Assembly (NCBI RefSeq): GCF_048544455.1
Contig: NC_133536.1
Location: 171,140,325 to 171,204,324 of the forward strand
Reading direction: 5' to 3'
Length of the DNA stretch: 64,000 bases
Origin: Silene latifolia
Taxonomy: Eukaryota > Streptophyta > Magnoliopsida > Caryophyllales > Caryophyllaceae
A model generated the notes under the pieces. It saw only the letters and a list, made by a program, of their open reading frames with translations. It did no database searches and was not told where the DNA came from. Every line of letters starts with the position of its first letter. The first letter of the stretch is position 1. Shown here one piece after another: positions 10,091 through 21,854 of the stretch. The position numbers were made by a program, and so were the translations under genes.

Positions 10091-10696
10091 CCTATATTAA
10101 ATTTGATAATAATGAAAAAAATAATATTTAATAGCCATAAAACGCATCCTCAATTGTTTATATATTTTTTATGGAAGGCAAAATTTGTAAGCAAAAAATT
10201 TCTTATCTCTATCATTAGTAGAATGGTATGTGTCACCGATATTATTAACTAATTTTTTTTATTTTTTTTATTGGAAGTTTCATGGGTTATGAAGTGTTCA
10301 TCACATTTTTAATTTCGCGTATGTGTTTGTTTTGTTCTCATTTAGGTGATATCAAGATTATTTATTGTGTTAAGCTCTTTCAAGGTAAATATACTTACAT
10401 CTCTACGATTTGATTATCATTCCCTATTTTTTTCATTACTTAAGGTGAAACTAAGTTAATAACAATAATATTGCATAAAACAAATTCCACTATTTTTGTG
10501 TTACTTTTTTTTAATAGGTATGATTTATTGAAGAAAGAAGATTATAAGGAGAAGTGAAATACTAAGATTGCTTAAACAAGTATATTTTACATACTAACTA
10601 CAGATTGGTGACATCAACGTGGAATCGTGGATGATTAATAATTTTTTGAGCATTTATTATATATATTTTGAAATATCACAAAAACTCCGGAGGGAC
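10091..10696. other. AT-rich spacer, no gene seen
   Basis: Non-coding, AT-rich, many stops in all frames. It begins with the CCTAT target duplication of the Retand-like element. Nothing recognisable was found. Confidence 0.7.
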
Positions 10697-10797
10697 GGTC
10701 TCTCAATAACGTTATTGAGAGACCTCTCACATGATGGGGCGAGGGACCCACTGAATTTCTTTTTTCCCTATTATATCTCCCACTAAATTAGTGGGAG
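10697..10797. repeat. Pair of perfect palindromes, MITE-like
   Basis: At 10697-10724 there is a 28-bp perfect palindrome with half-site GGTCTCTCAATAAC. At 10777-10797 there is a 21-bp palindrome, CTCCCACTAA-A-TTAGTGGGAG, followed by another GGTCTC-like motif at about 10799-10815. This looks like the remains of a small foldback or MITE. No target duplication could be assigned. Confidence 0.55.
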
Positions 10798-10829
10798 ACG
10801 GTCTTTTATGAGACCTACTGTTGAAATAT

Positions 10830-11335
10830 ATGGCTAAAAGATGGAAAATTTGAGGGACATAACATTTTTTGTATAATATTGTTTAATAGGTAAAGTATTC
10901 AGTAATAATGATCCAATTATTGTTCAAGTTGTTGCTGCTTTAAAATTTTTAGTTCCGCAATTTATTATTGTATTAGTTTCAATTTTATGGGGGGTATGAA
11001 ATGTTAGTTTTGTCATAACATTTATAATTATGTGTTTTATGTTATTTTCAGAATTGTTGAATTTGTGAGGGTGCTCTATCTTTGGTGATCTTTGTTTGAT
11101 AATATAGTTTTGTTTAATTTGATTATATGAATACTTATATTATTAATTCATTTTAGCTTGCATTGATTTACTTTAGTTTTGGTAGAAGTATCTTAGTATA
11201 TCTAATGTATGGAATTTTAATTTCTGATAAACTGTTGTATAAAAGACTAATTGAATTTATACAACCCTTAAAACATGAAAATCGTAGTATGTTGTTGTAT
11301 TAAATCACTAAAATATTACACTAGAAATAGAACAA
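10830..11335. other. AT-rich spacer, possibly the body of a Helitron
   Basis: No coding sequence seen. If the structure at 11336-11364 is a Helitron 3' end, this stretch would be part of its body. A 5' TC terminus was not identified. Confidence 0.5.
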
Positions 11336-11364
11336 CCCGTGAATTTCACGGGTCACAAAACTAG
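11336..11364 (+). mobile_element. Helitron-type 3' terminus (hairpin plus CTAG)
   Basis: A 17-base hairpin, CCCGTGAATTTCACGGG (11336-11352), is followed by eight bases and then CTAG (11361-11364) and a T. A terminal hairpin about 10 bases before CTRR, inserted 5' of a T, is the standard Helitron 3' end. No replicase or 5' end is visible, so this would be a non-autonomous copy. Confidence 0.5.
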
Positions 11365-11365
11365 T

Positions 11366-11454
11366 TTTTCTTTATTAGTAATGAAACACACCTTCTTCTT
11401 TTTTTTCCAATTATTTCCCTCTATTTTTTCTCTACTTTTGCTTTTCTTCACATA

Positions 11455-11495
<41 letters not shown>

Positions 11496-12045
11496 AACAT
11501 GTCTTTTTCATCTAACGATTGGAGAAAGAACAACTCCATTAAAGAACTTGAATTTTGAAATCAAACTTGCTACTTATGTGGTAGGAGTACAGTCTTGAAG
11601 ACATGGAGTCGATGTGCCATTTACCTATACAATCCTTGAAATTCTCATTCATCCCTCAACTTTTGGAGTACTTAAACTTTGCAATTAGGGTTTTGGTTTG
11701 TGAAAATCCGTGTAAAAAAATCATTACTTTTGTTGAAAAAATTAGGGCTTTATCATTCTTCATTTCCTTGAGCATATTACATTTGATTGTGATAAATAAT
11801 TTTTCAAGACCGCACTCTTACAGCAAAAAATGCGAGTGAGATTTCGAAATTCAAGTCCTTCAATTAAGTTGTTCCTTTTCCAATTGCAAGATGAAGAAGA
11901 CATGTTAATTAAAAGGAGAGCGAGAAAATTGTACATGAAGAACATCGAAAGTAAGAGAAAAAAATAGAGGGAATGAAGGGAAATAATTGTAAAAAATAAG
12001 GGAATGTGTGTTTTATTAGTAATTGCAATAAAAGGAAGGGAAAAA
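11366..12045. mobile_element. Foldback transposable element with long inverted-repeat arms
   Basis: The two ends are inverted copies of each other. The left arm contains ACACAC, CAATTATTTCCCTCTATTTT and later AACTTGAATTTTGAAATC. The right arm carries their reverse complements in mirror order (to about 11810). The arms are imperfect, roughly 200-240 bp each, and extend inward to a GTCTTGAA motif (11593 and mirrored near 11805). The middle has no recognisable gene; ORFs there are artefacts. A Mutator-like foldback element is the likeliest class. Its exact ends are uncertain. Confidence 0.65.
11459..11492 (+). repeat. (CT)n microsatellite
   Basis: 17 uninterrupted CT dinucleotides inside the left arm of the foldback element. 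Confidence 0.95.
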
Positions 12046-12899
12046 AATCATGTTATCACACTTAATTGTGCCATGTAGGCACTTAACGATGCTAATAGAC
12101 GTTTTTAGAGAGTTTGATCACCTTTGGGAACAACTAACGAAGTTTAAGGGTATAACTGATGATATTCAGTGAAACCTAAGGGTACAACCTAGAAAAGTGA
12201 AAACTTACGGGGTATAAGAGAGAATTTCCCAATAGTTTTATAGTTATTATTTGTATAATCATATAGTAAATTATGTTTTGAGTCAAAAAAATATTAAAAA
12301 ATTTGTGTATATCAAAAGTCTGGAAGCCGATATATATTACATACTCGATATCGATATTTCGAGGAAAATAGTTTAGCTTAGTTTGTTGAAAATGAGTTTT
12401 TATTTCTTAAGCTTAATTTTCTAAAAATGTTTTTCAAATTTATCTCTCTTAACAAGTAATGAGATGAACAACACTCTTCAGCATCAATACGACTGATAAA
12501 GGAAGCAATAAACAGTCCAGAAAAAAAACGCCATCTTTAACTGAGGAGTAAAGCACCAAAAACACGATGAGTAATCAAAGTCGGGGTTTGGACAAGAGAA
12601 AAACAAGATCTCAAGATCCAAATCCTCAAATGAGAACAAATTTATACTGACAAAGGATGAAAAGATGATGCTAATCCTAGGAAAGCTTAAACCAGTCTTG
12701 TGCCTACTTAAAGAAAGGTTTGACCTGGAATCTCTATCAGTGACAAATTTTTCAGATCTAGTTCTTCAAATTATATATGTTAGATGATTTCCCAAGCCTA
12801 ATTTATTTGTTTTAGATTGTAAGTCTTTGTTATCTGCTTGCCTTCAATCTTTATCAGTCAGAATTTGGATGATTACTTTTGTTAGTTCGATCAAGTCTT
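12046..12899. other. AT-rich spacer, no gene seen
   Basis: Non-coding sequence left of the gypsy LTR. No element ends, RNA genes or open frames of interest were found. Confidence 0.6.
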
Positions 12900-14493
12900 T
12901 GTAACACCCCCACATACCAAGGTGCCTTACCAAGACCACCCTAGCATGAGAGACTGTTACCATCTCGGTTTCCCGAGACTAGTATATCAAAAGTAACCAT
13001 CCCAAAACATTTATTAAAGTATATAAAGTTATCGATTACATTGTTCCAAGACCAAACCAAAAGAAATGTTTGCTAATCTCAAAACAACTGAAATCAAAAC
13101 AGCTAAACTCGTAACATCGGAAGCTAGATTCGAAGTGATGACATCACATCTCGTCCTTGTAGCTAAGACAACCATCATCTATCACAATATGATCACCATG
13201 CCCGAATGGATCACCACAAGTTTACAAAACAACAACGGGGCGGTTAACCGCATAATCAAAGTAAGCAAATACAACAAAGATAAAACAACTGTTCCACAAT
13301 CAATCTCCAACTCCCAATCACATCTCATAACTGACTACACACTTATGTGTGTAGCCCTGTCAGATTACTGCCGCAACAAATAATCCTCACCGCTAGTGGG
13401 GGACCGCAGCCTTTCCCACCTAAGCCCCGCTCATCACACGAGCGATAACCCATGTTCATTAATGTGCACATCCCCTCTTGTGGCAGGTTCCACAAAGGGC
13501 GAATCAAGGGCGTGAAGCCACTCCCGCAAGTGACTCCACTCAGCGAGGACGCACCTCGCAAACATCACCATTCCATCTCAACTCTAATACTCCAGGATAC
13601 AATCAACAACAATAGTATCATATCGATTAAATCACAACATCACAATCATCAACTTAAATCAATTATGCAATCAAGTGAGTAGGGAAACCCTACCTTTTAG
13701 CAATACTCCGATCACAAGCAATCAATTATGATCCTTCACATATCCATCACCTACATAGCATAATTATATATAATTACCACCTACTCAATCAATTAATCAT
13801 GCACATAACGTAGACTCATCATAACTTAATAGGAATATCAACTTAAAGAACAAACACGACTTTTTTTTATTTTCCAGCACATGACAGACTCGGTATAAAA
13901 TGCATAATTAGTTCCAGAAAAATCAAATCGATACAAGGCTAATTGGATTGGAAGCCCACGAGTCTTAGCTACAACTCTTATATAACGAAGTTTTCTCAAA
14001 TTCGAAACTTATCAAGGGTTTTCAGACTGATTTCCAAAAGCTGACAGAATCCGTCACATAAAAAGTATCGATTCATAAAATGAGTTTAAAACATCATTTT
14101 TCGGTAATTCCAATTATATTGTCATCTAGACTCTACAAATATGATTTATTAAAAAGACTCAAAACTGAATCGACATATAAATTAGGGTTTCAAAATATTT
14201 TCCACTACCAAATCAAATTTGCAGACTTTTCAGCGATAGGTTTATAAATAAATCACCTAGAATAAACCATAAGGAATTAGGCTACGAAATTTGATCTGCA
14301 TAAACTAGATTTCAAATAAATAGGACTATCTTTTCAAACTTTTCGAAGAATAAGACTTTAAAATAGCATAAACAATTGAATGAAATCGACTTACAAATAA
14401 GGGAATCGAATTAGGTTGAAATAGGTGAGAAATCTCCAATAAAAAGAAATACTCGACAAACTCTTATTCCTTTCCCTCTCTCTAGGTTTATAA

Positions 14494-15822
14494 TGTTGGG
14501 AAATGTGTCCTCAACAATAGTGCGATCACATGATTTAAATATCATTATTAAATCTCATATAAAGAATACGTAAGGGATGATTCAATTATATAGTCAACTG
14601 ATCAACATTAATCGGTAACGATTGGCTTGCTAGAGTTTGACGTTACTGTCGTGGGACGGTGGTGGTCAGTTGATCCCTTAAGGTCACACCTAAAGAATGA
14701 TGCCCTTATCTATAAAGTTAATTAATTGTATGTTGATACAAGTTGATTAATTCCTTAAAAATGAACAATTTATATTTATGAGAGGAAATATGTATCTTAT
14801 ATTATAATGTGATTAAATAAGATCATATTTAGTGGATTAATATGTTAATTCACTAAATTATGTTGAGGTTTTATAAATGTTTCGAGGTAGAGGTAATTAG
14901 TTATTTATATTTACAAGAGGTTGTAAATTTAACTAACTAACTATTATGGGACCCATTATATGATGATATAATGATAAAATATTACTCAATAAGTTGAGTG
15001 AATATATGTTTATTAATTTGTGTCATAATTGTTGTATGATCAAATTAATATTTAATTATGTAAGATAATTAATCATAAGACTTATAAGCATTTGTGGGAC
15101 AAATATTATAAGACAAAAATGGACCCAAATAAACTATGCCAACCGTCCATATAGAAGCATGGTGGAGTTGCTTTTGTTTTTGTCATTTCTTGTTGGAAGA
15201 TTCTCCAACAAATTATGGCATGCTTACACTACTACCTAAAACTTTTAGAGCATTTGTAAAAGGGTTTTTTGAGAAGTAAAAATGCTCTTATTAAGAGCAT
15301 AGTGGCCGGTCCACATACCATACAACAACACTTTTGTTGTTCTTATTTTTCTCTCTAATTCTCTAAAAGATGCTTAATGTTTACAACATGCAAAAACCTC
15401 TCTCTTGTTCATAGTTTTTCCTCTAAAACTTGTGAAGTTTGATTCAAATTGTTCAATAAAGATTACTAATATTATTAGTGTAATATATGAGTATTAATAA
15501 TCAATTTTAAGGTAAACTACTAAACAAATATCTAGCAAATATTATTTAGTGGGGATAAGGGATAATCTTGGGTGCAATCAAGAGGAGTGACTTCTATACT
15601 TGAGGTCTTGGAGGATCATCCTATTACTCATCATAGCTCAAGAACAAGTAAAGGTAGGTGACCTTACTTGTGCCCATAAAACCGAAATCAACAATGTAAG
15701 GGACATTGTTTTCTTATAAATCTCTTATTTTGTTATGCATGCACTAGATCTAAAGAATAAATTATAAACAATTAATTTGTTCACTATTAGAGGAGTCTAA
15801 TTATAGGTATATGAACCTAACA
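14494..15822 (+). repeat. 5' LTR of the copia element
   Basis: 1329 bp, starts TGTTGGGAAATGTG and ends CCTAACA. A related solo LTR lies in the opposite direction at 53126-54428. Confidence 0.95.
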
Positions 15823-15824
15823 AG

Positions 15825-15837
15825 TGGTATCAGAGCA
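15825..15837 (+). promoter_or_regulatory. Primer-binding site, tRNA-iMet type
   Basis: TGGTATCAGAGCA, two bases after the LTR: the standard copia PBS complementary to initiator tRNA-Met. Confidence 0.9.
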
Positions 15838-17943
15838 TAAGGATGTTGCATGCATAATAGGTTATTGTTTTTCCGAGTTAAAAAGTTAACATATAAAACT
15901 TAAAAATTTGTGATTTATATGAATAAGCCACGAAATCACCATGAATGTTATATATTCTGGTTCTAAAATGTTTTTAGGTCATTTTTATGATTCATGGAAA
16001 TTTATTGCTCATTTTAAGGATTTTTGGTCATTTTATTACATTTTTATGACTAAAATGGGTATTAAAATGCTAAAAATAGTTAAATTTCGTTTCTGACCTT
16101 GAAACATTTATATGACCTCACATGAATATTTTACAAGTTGTGTGTAAAAGGACGAGCTAATTTGATTAATTTTGCATGATTTATGATTTTTATGAGATAA
16201 AGATAGATTAAAAGAGGTAAAATGGTTAAAATTAGTTAAATTTCGAATTAAGCCATGATCTTTTAATATGATGTCACATGAAAGATTTACAGAGAGTATG
16301 TAAATTTATAGATTTAAATATCTTCTTTAGCATGATTTATGGATTTTTGAGTAAAAATGGCATAAATAGTGACTATTTTAGCAAAAATTAGCTAAAACGT
16401 ATTCCATGACTTGAGAAAATTATTTTAAGTTGCATTAATATCACACTAATCAGATCTAAAGTTGGAAAAATTATTGGTTTAATTTTCATATACTTTATAC
16501 ATTTTATGAGATAAAACCGATAAAAATACAACTATATTTTCTCAAAATTAATTCGAAAATTTTAACCATTATTTTTGACATTATGAGTGTTATGGATGTA
16601 TTCCAGAATGTTCAAAAATTTAAAATTTAAATTTTGAAACTTTTATGATTTAATTTAGATTTATTTCATAAATATTGTGTTTTTAAGGTCAAAAATGAAC
16701 ATAAAATTAAATCAAGTTGAATTATTGTCAAAATTAAGTGATGACTGATTTTTGAGTCCTAAAATGTATTAGGATAATTAACTTGAGCTTAGATGTGATT
16801 TAAGTGTTAATTAGTGATTTTAAAAGGTTATTATCACGCATTTCCATGAAACCGGGTTGTATGGACGACATAAGTTAAATAGGGCGATTTTGGCACATCA
16901 TTTGGCATGATAGGTACATATTATAATCCTGCATATTTCAATTGTTGAATGTCTTTTATTTATATAATTTTGAATTATGTAATTTTATCTTAGTATGGCC
17001 CTAGTTTTATCAATATTACCCGTAATGAAAGGGAATATTGATTCGGTTGTAATTTAATGTGATCTCGTATCACTTTTATTTTATTTTTATTAGTTTTTCC
17101 ATTTTACAAATGTATAATAGGAATAGTTTTGTATTTTTATTATTATTTGTAATTATGGAGCTTCTTCAAGACGGTGCCATTCGAAAAGGTGATCCGACGA
17201 AGACGGTGTCTTAGGAGGCGTGCCATTTGAAGATTCAAGGGACCAAAGGAGTTGGTTTCCGAATATGTAATAGATTATTTAATTTTCTATTTTAGGAAGG
17301 CCATACTAGGAATTTTATTTATTGCTTTGCATTTCTTTTAATATGTTACATGCATTGCCAAATCGCCATAACAACACATGCATATCATATCGAGTCATCG
17401 ACCGTGTCAATTATAATTATCGTAGTTCACCGCTTTAGTTCACTTAAAACGTGATAGATAATAAATTGACAAGACCTCTCACATATAATAATTGAGATAA
17501 AGCCTTACCAAATAGTAGAAACCCATGAAGTACCAATTTCATGAGGGAGTTAATCCGGCTTCACCGTAATACAAACTTTGTTACGTTGGCGAAGTGGGGT
17601 AATAAAATGTTATTACATCGAAATTTGGATTGAGCTCAACGGAAGTATTGTTGACCGTCGTCGCATGTGTTCCGGGCTAAAGATGAGAATTAGAGTAATT
17701 TTTATCGACCGAGAGTTCTAAAAGTATAATCGATTAAAAAGTTAATCCACCGAGTTATATTAGTAAGGGATGAATCGGCTCACCGTGCCCGAGTTGATAT
17801 GAACTTGGATCTCGGAATCATTTATGTAGTTAGGTGGAGGTCACTATATAAATGCAATGCTTGTAGTTAAATTTACGAGTATTATTAAAACGATAGATGA
17901 TAATTATTTCCTTCATTTCCATTTTTGTAGTTAATTATACGCA
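15838..17943 (+). other. Long AT-rich leader between PBS and gag
   Basis: About 2.1 kb without open frames. From about 15880 to 16800 similar phrases recur (GTTAAATTTCG, GATTTATGATTTT, TATGATGTCACATGA), suggesting diverged tandem repeats of roughly 150-180 bases. Most copia elements have a much shorter leader. No other feature was identified. Confidence 0.6.
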
Positions 17944-18492
17944 ATGAATTCATCTAATACTCCTACACCAATCACCGTTGAAACATGGCTCCAATCATAC
18001 GATGACAAATGCTCCGATTATGACAATGAAACGATTAGAGAATTACGCATTGACATTGGTCAGGATGGAAATTTTTGCTTCTTTACCACCTCCACTCCAC
18101 CCACTCCAATATTATTGCCCACCACCTTGAAAAGAAATTCTTGTGAAGAAAATCTTACAAAGCCTAAGGAATCCTTGTTTGAAGAAACAATGAGGAATAT
18201 CAAATTGAGTGGGAGTTCTAGCAAGAGTGTTCTTGCAAATGAAAGGAGTTTTGGTATTAATAAAGGGAAGGCAAAAATGGGCGAGAAACCCAAACCTGAT
18301 TATAAATTGGAAATGGATAGTGGGACTACCAAGACCAAGACCAAGAAGGGTGCCAAATCCTATGAGGAATGTCATTATTGTAATGTCATGGGCCATTGAA
18401 AGCGAAATTGCCCCAAGTATTTAGAAGATATCAAAGTTGGGCTTGTTACTCCAAGTGGGACTTGGAAATGTGGAAAAGCTAAACAAGAGTGA
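17944..18492 (+). pseudogene. Copia gag remnant
   Basis: A 151-codon frame starting at ATG 17944 ends at TGA 18397-18399. That stop lies exactly in the CCHC zinc knuckle (CHYCNVMGH-stop-KRNC), where Trp or Tyr is usual. The same frame continues to 18492 with PKYLEDIK and GTWKCGK. The first half is short for a copia Gag and has a Lys-rich linker near 18270-18350, so most of the capsid region appears lost. The knuckle identifies it as Gag; the rest is too diverged for detail. Confidence 0.7.
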
Positions 18493-18823
18493 TATGAATT
18501 TGAGATAATGAAAGGGAGCTCGGGTAGCCGCCACTTCAAGAGAAATTTATATACTTGTTTTTGCTAATAGTTTTGAGTTATGATTTACATAATTGTTATT
18601 ATGTTCCCACTTAGTCTAAAACATTATTTCCATGTGAGACATGAAATGATCTATATTTTGTCCTCAAAGACAATTATTGTATTTTATTGAAAATAGACGT
18701 GGATGTGAGCCATGTCACTTATCTTTATGATACACAAGTTTTAGACAGTTCCAACTCATGTAAAGATATCTACATAATACGCACCAAAAGACTCATAACA
18801 AGTAATCCAAATGATTTGTACAT

Positions 18824-21150
18824 TTGATTTTTCAATTAGGTTACGTAAATGAGAAACACATTAAAATGCTAGTGTCGACTAGAATTATTAGACCATTTGA
18901 TTTTCAATCATATGGAATATGCGAATCTTGTCTCCTTTGCAATATAATTTGTACTTCCTTTAGTGGTAAAGGGACACAAGCAAGTGATTTGTTGAGACTA
19001 ATACATGCCGATGAATGTGTTCTAATGAGCATCACCGCAAGGGGAATTTATGACTACTTCGTCACTTTTACCAATGATTCAAGTAGATAAGGGTATATTT
19101 ACTTAATCAAATAAAAGGTGAAACATTTGAGAGATTTGAGAAGTTTCTTAAATGACGTAGAGAACCAATTGAATAAAGTTCTAAGCATTACGACCCAATC
19201 GTAGTGGCAAAGATCTAAGTAATAAATTTGATTTATTAAAGATGGATTATGACCTAGCGTCACTACCCATAAGATCAAACTAATGTGAGTTGGTTTGAGT
19301 TGATGAACTCAATTTTGGGAATTTGCAATCCAAAACGGACAAGTAATTCTAATTGGATGGTCAACCATGAGATACCTAGAATAGAGAGTCTATCAAACAG
19401 ATGACATGGATAAGACTCGTATATTATCAAGCTGCCATGTTAGGATGGCCTTTTGAAAGCTAAACTCCGTTAAAATATATATGTTTGTGTCTCACAAAAC
19501 TATCTCTCAAGAAGATAGATGTATTTCTGAGAGATAGAGTGGGAGAAGATTGTATCGTCACAAACACCTCTTATAGTTGAAATATTACTTTGTGAAAGTA
19601 ATTGAATTATAGAGTGGGAGTTGGTATTGAACTATTATCTATGAAGATAGTATGAGAGCATAGTTCAGTGGGAGTTTATCGCACATGTCTTATTGTTTAA
19701 AAAATATTACTTTGTGAAAGTGATAGTATCATGACCTTGTTATATATATATAATGACCTTGTTATATATAAGAGCCGAAGCATTACAATCCAAAAATTGT
19801 TGCTCATGAGTAGATTTACTTTAAAGTGAGGGTCTCTTTAAAGGGAAATAGAGCTTTAGAGTACACAAATGCATAAGATTTACATAAAGATGTTGATCAA
19901 GACAAATTATGTTAGGAATTGCCGCATTTCATTATAATGAAGAATGGCAAATATAAATTCGCTTTTCTAAAATGAGAATTTAGAGAAGGAAGTGTTTAAA
20001 ACACAAAACCTTAGATGAAGATCTAAGAATCCTGACATATTATGTGTAGCTATCTTAAGTCATCACAAGATGGTCTTAAGCTAGCATTAAAGGATTATAC
20101 TTTTCGTTCATGTGATTATAGTGAATTGTTTCATTCACATGATTGAAGAATCATGATATACATGAAGTTAAGTGGGAGCTATAATTGTTTCTCCATGTCT
20201 TATATGTTGATAACATATTACTCATTGAGAATAATATACCAATACTCTCTTCTGGTAAGAGTAATTGGGAGACATGGAAAGGGATGCAAAGTATTCTAGA
20301 TTTTGAATCTATGTAAGAGAATATTGGCATAGAGTTGAGAGTCTTATGAGGATAAGATATATCACATCTGTTGTACAACAACAAAGTTGAATGGCTTATT
20401 CATGATGATGAAAGTGGAATTACTATGATGGAATCATAGTCGTTCACTGAACCCATTAAGTTGTTGATTACATGAAATCGATTACTAATGTTTCCGCCAT
20501 TAGAACGATTATGTATGCCAACAGACGCACGTGCTATGATGTACCATATTCTAGGTACATTATGAATCAATAACAAGTTAATTCATTAGATGGGCTTGTG
20601 AAAGCCTTAAAGTACAATTGATGACTTGTACACATGTTTGGATGATAAACTAAGTTAAGGTGTTGAAGGGTTGCACCAACTTTAGTTTCCAAGCTTAAAA
20701 GGATTTGATGAAATCCTAAGCTAATGTTATTGACAAAGGAGTAAGAAACTAAGAAATGTGTTTTAGTTTCGCACATTGCAAATTCTACAAAAGGAATCTA
20801 AGTAAGTTGTGATAAAATGGTCAACGTAGGGATTAAGGGTGAATCCCTCTACAAATGACTTTATCACAAGTTATGCGATAACAGTGGAAGCTTCTTTCAA
20901 GTTAAAGAGCTCAGGTCTAGTATGAAGTCTAGATATATACTTAGAGAAATTCATGTCATTAAGAGATGACATTGAATGGAAGGAAATAACAATTAAAAAA
21001 GTTGGAATATATGAATATCAGGTATATCCACTTGCCAAGCTTGTATTGCATTTTAACTAGTGTTATAATACACTAAAGATTATACAATATGAAGTAGTAA
21101 TAGTGTATTGACTGTTCATATGTGATAATCACATTTATCGTTTGAGTTTT
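18824..21150 (+). pseudogene. Copia pol remnants (GAG-pre-integrase, integrase, RT fragments)
   Basis: The frame at 18824-19090 reads a GAG-pre-integrase domain: LGYVNEKHIK, CESCLL, then ASDLLRLIHADECVLMS and YDYFVTFTNDSSR, which begins the integrase core. After 19090 the coding is broken by many stops. Weak RT traces follow, including a region near 20155-20260 that aligns with the LVLYVDDILL/IGND part of copia RT with frameshifts. No active-site set is complete, so the element cannot encode its own polymerase. Boundaries of the individual domains are approximate. Confidence 0.6.
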
Positions 21151-21843
21151 ATTAAACTCACCCGCTACCTTGTCATATCCGAATGAGTTGTAGAGACAAA
21201 TTGAACCCCATTAAAGTGAACTGGATTGACATGGTATTCGCCCCTAGTTACTTATATGAGGTGACGTCTCGAAGTGACTAGAGTGTGATGCGATTGATGG
21301 CAAGTTCAAGTGCCATAGAGTCATATGGGATGACTAGTCGATCACATAGGCAGACTGTATGGGACAATCTGTCGGGCAATGACCGCTTATAGAGTTCTGG
21401 TAATTCATAAAGCCTGGTCGTGGCAAGAGCTACTATAGTATTCTTATGAGTCGATTCTTTTGACTAGAGACTATTCGCCCAAGTTGGCACAACTTCTGAT
21501 TAGCTTTGATTTATACTCTACGATTTCGTAAATGAGGTCAAACTGGGTATATTTTGGGTTATGATGGACTGTGGCTGAACGAAGGGAATATGGCGATAGG
21601 AATTGTCCACCCCTTGTCAGGGTTGTTTGAAATCTCAAGGCCACTCAAGGAGTAGTTAACTGGAAATGCGTGGCCACGCTCGGAAGGTATCTATGATAGA
21701 TAATTCCGGTCAGACAGTTAATCTCCAGATCGAGAAAACCACTCAAGATATGATCAAATGTAAGTACGACCTGCAAGACACCTTGCATTGAGTGGGAGAT
21801 TGTAATAGGACAAGAGAATTGGTGACGCACACTTGTCGAGGAC

Positions 21844-21854
21844 AAGTGGGAGAT
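21844..21854 (+). promoter_or_regulatory. Polypurine tract of the copia element
   Basis: AAGTGGGAGAT directly precedes the 3' LTR. Confidence 0.75.

Noticed and set aside
13066..13682. Frames of 72-105 codons inside the gypsy LTR
   Set aside because: They lie within an LTR and have no domain features.
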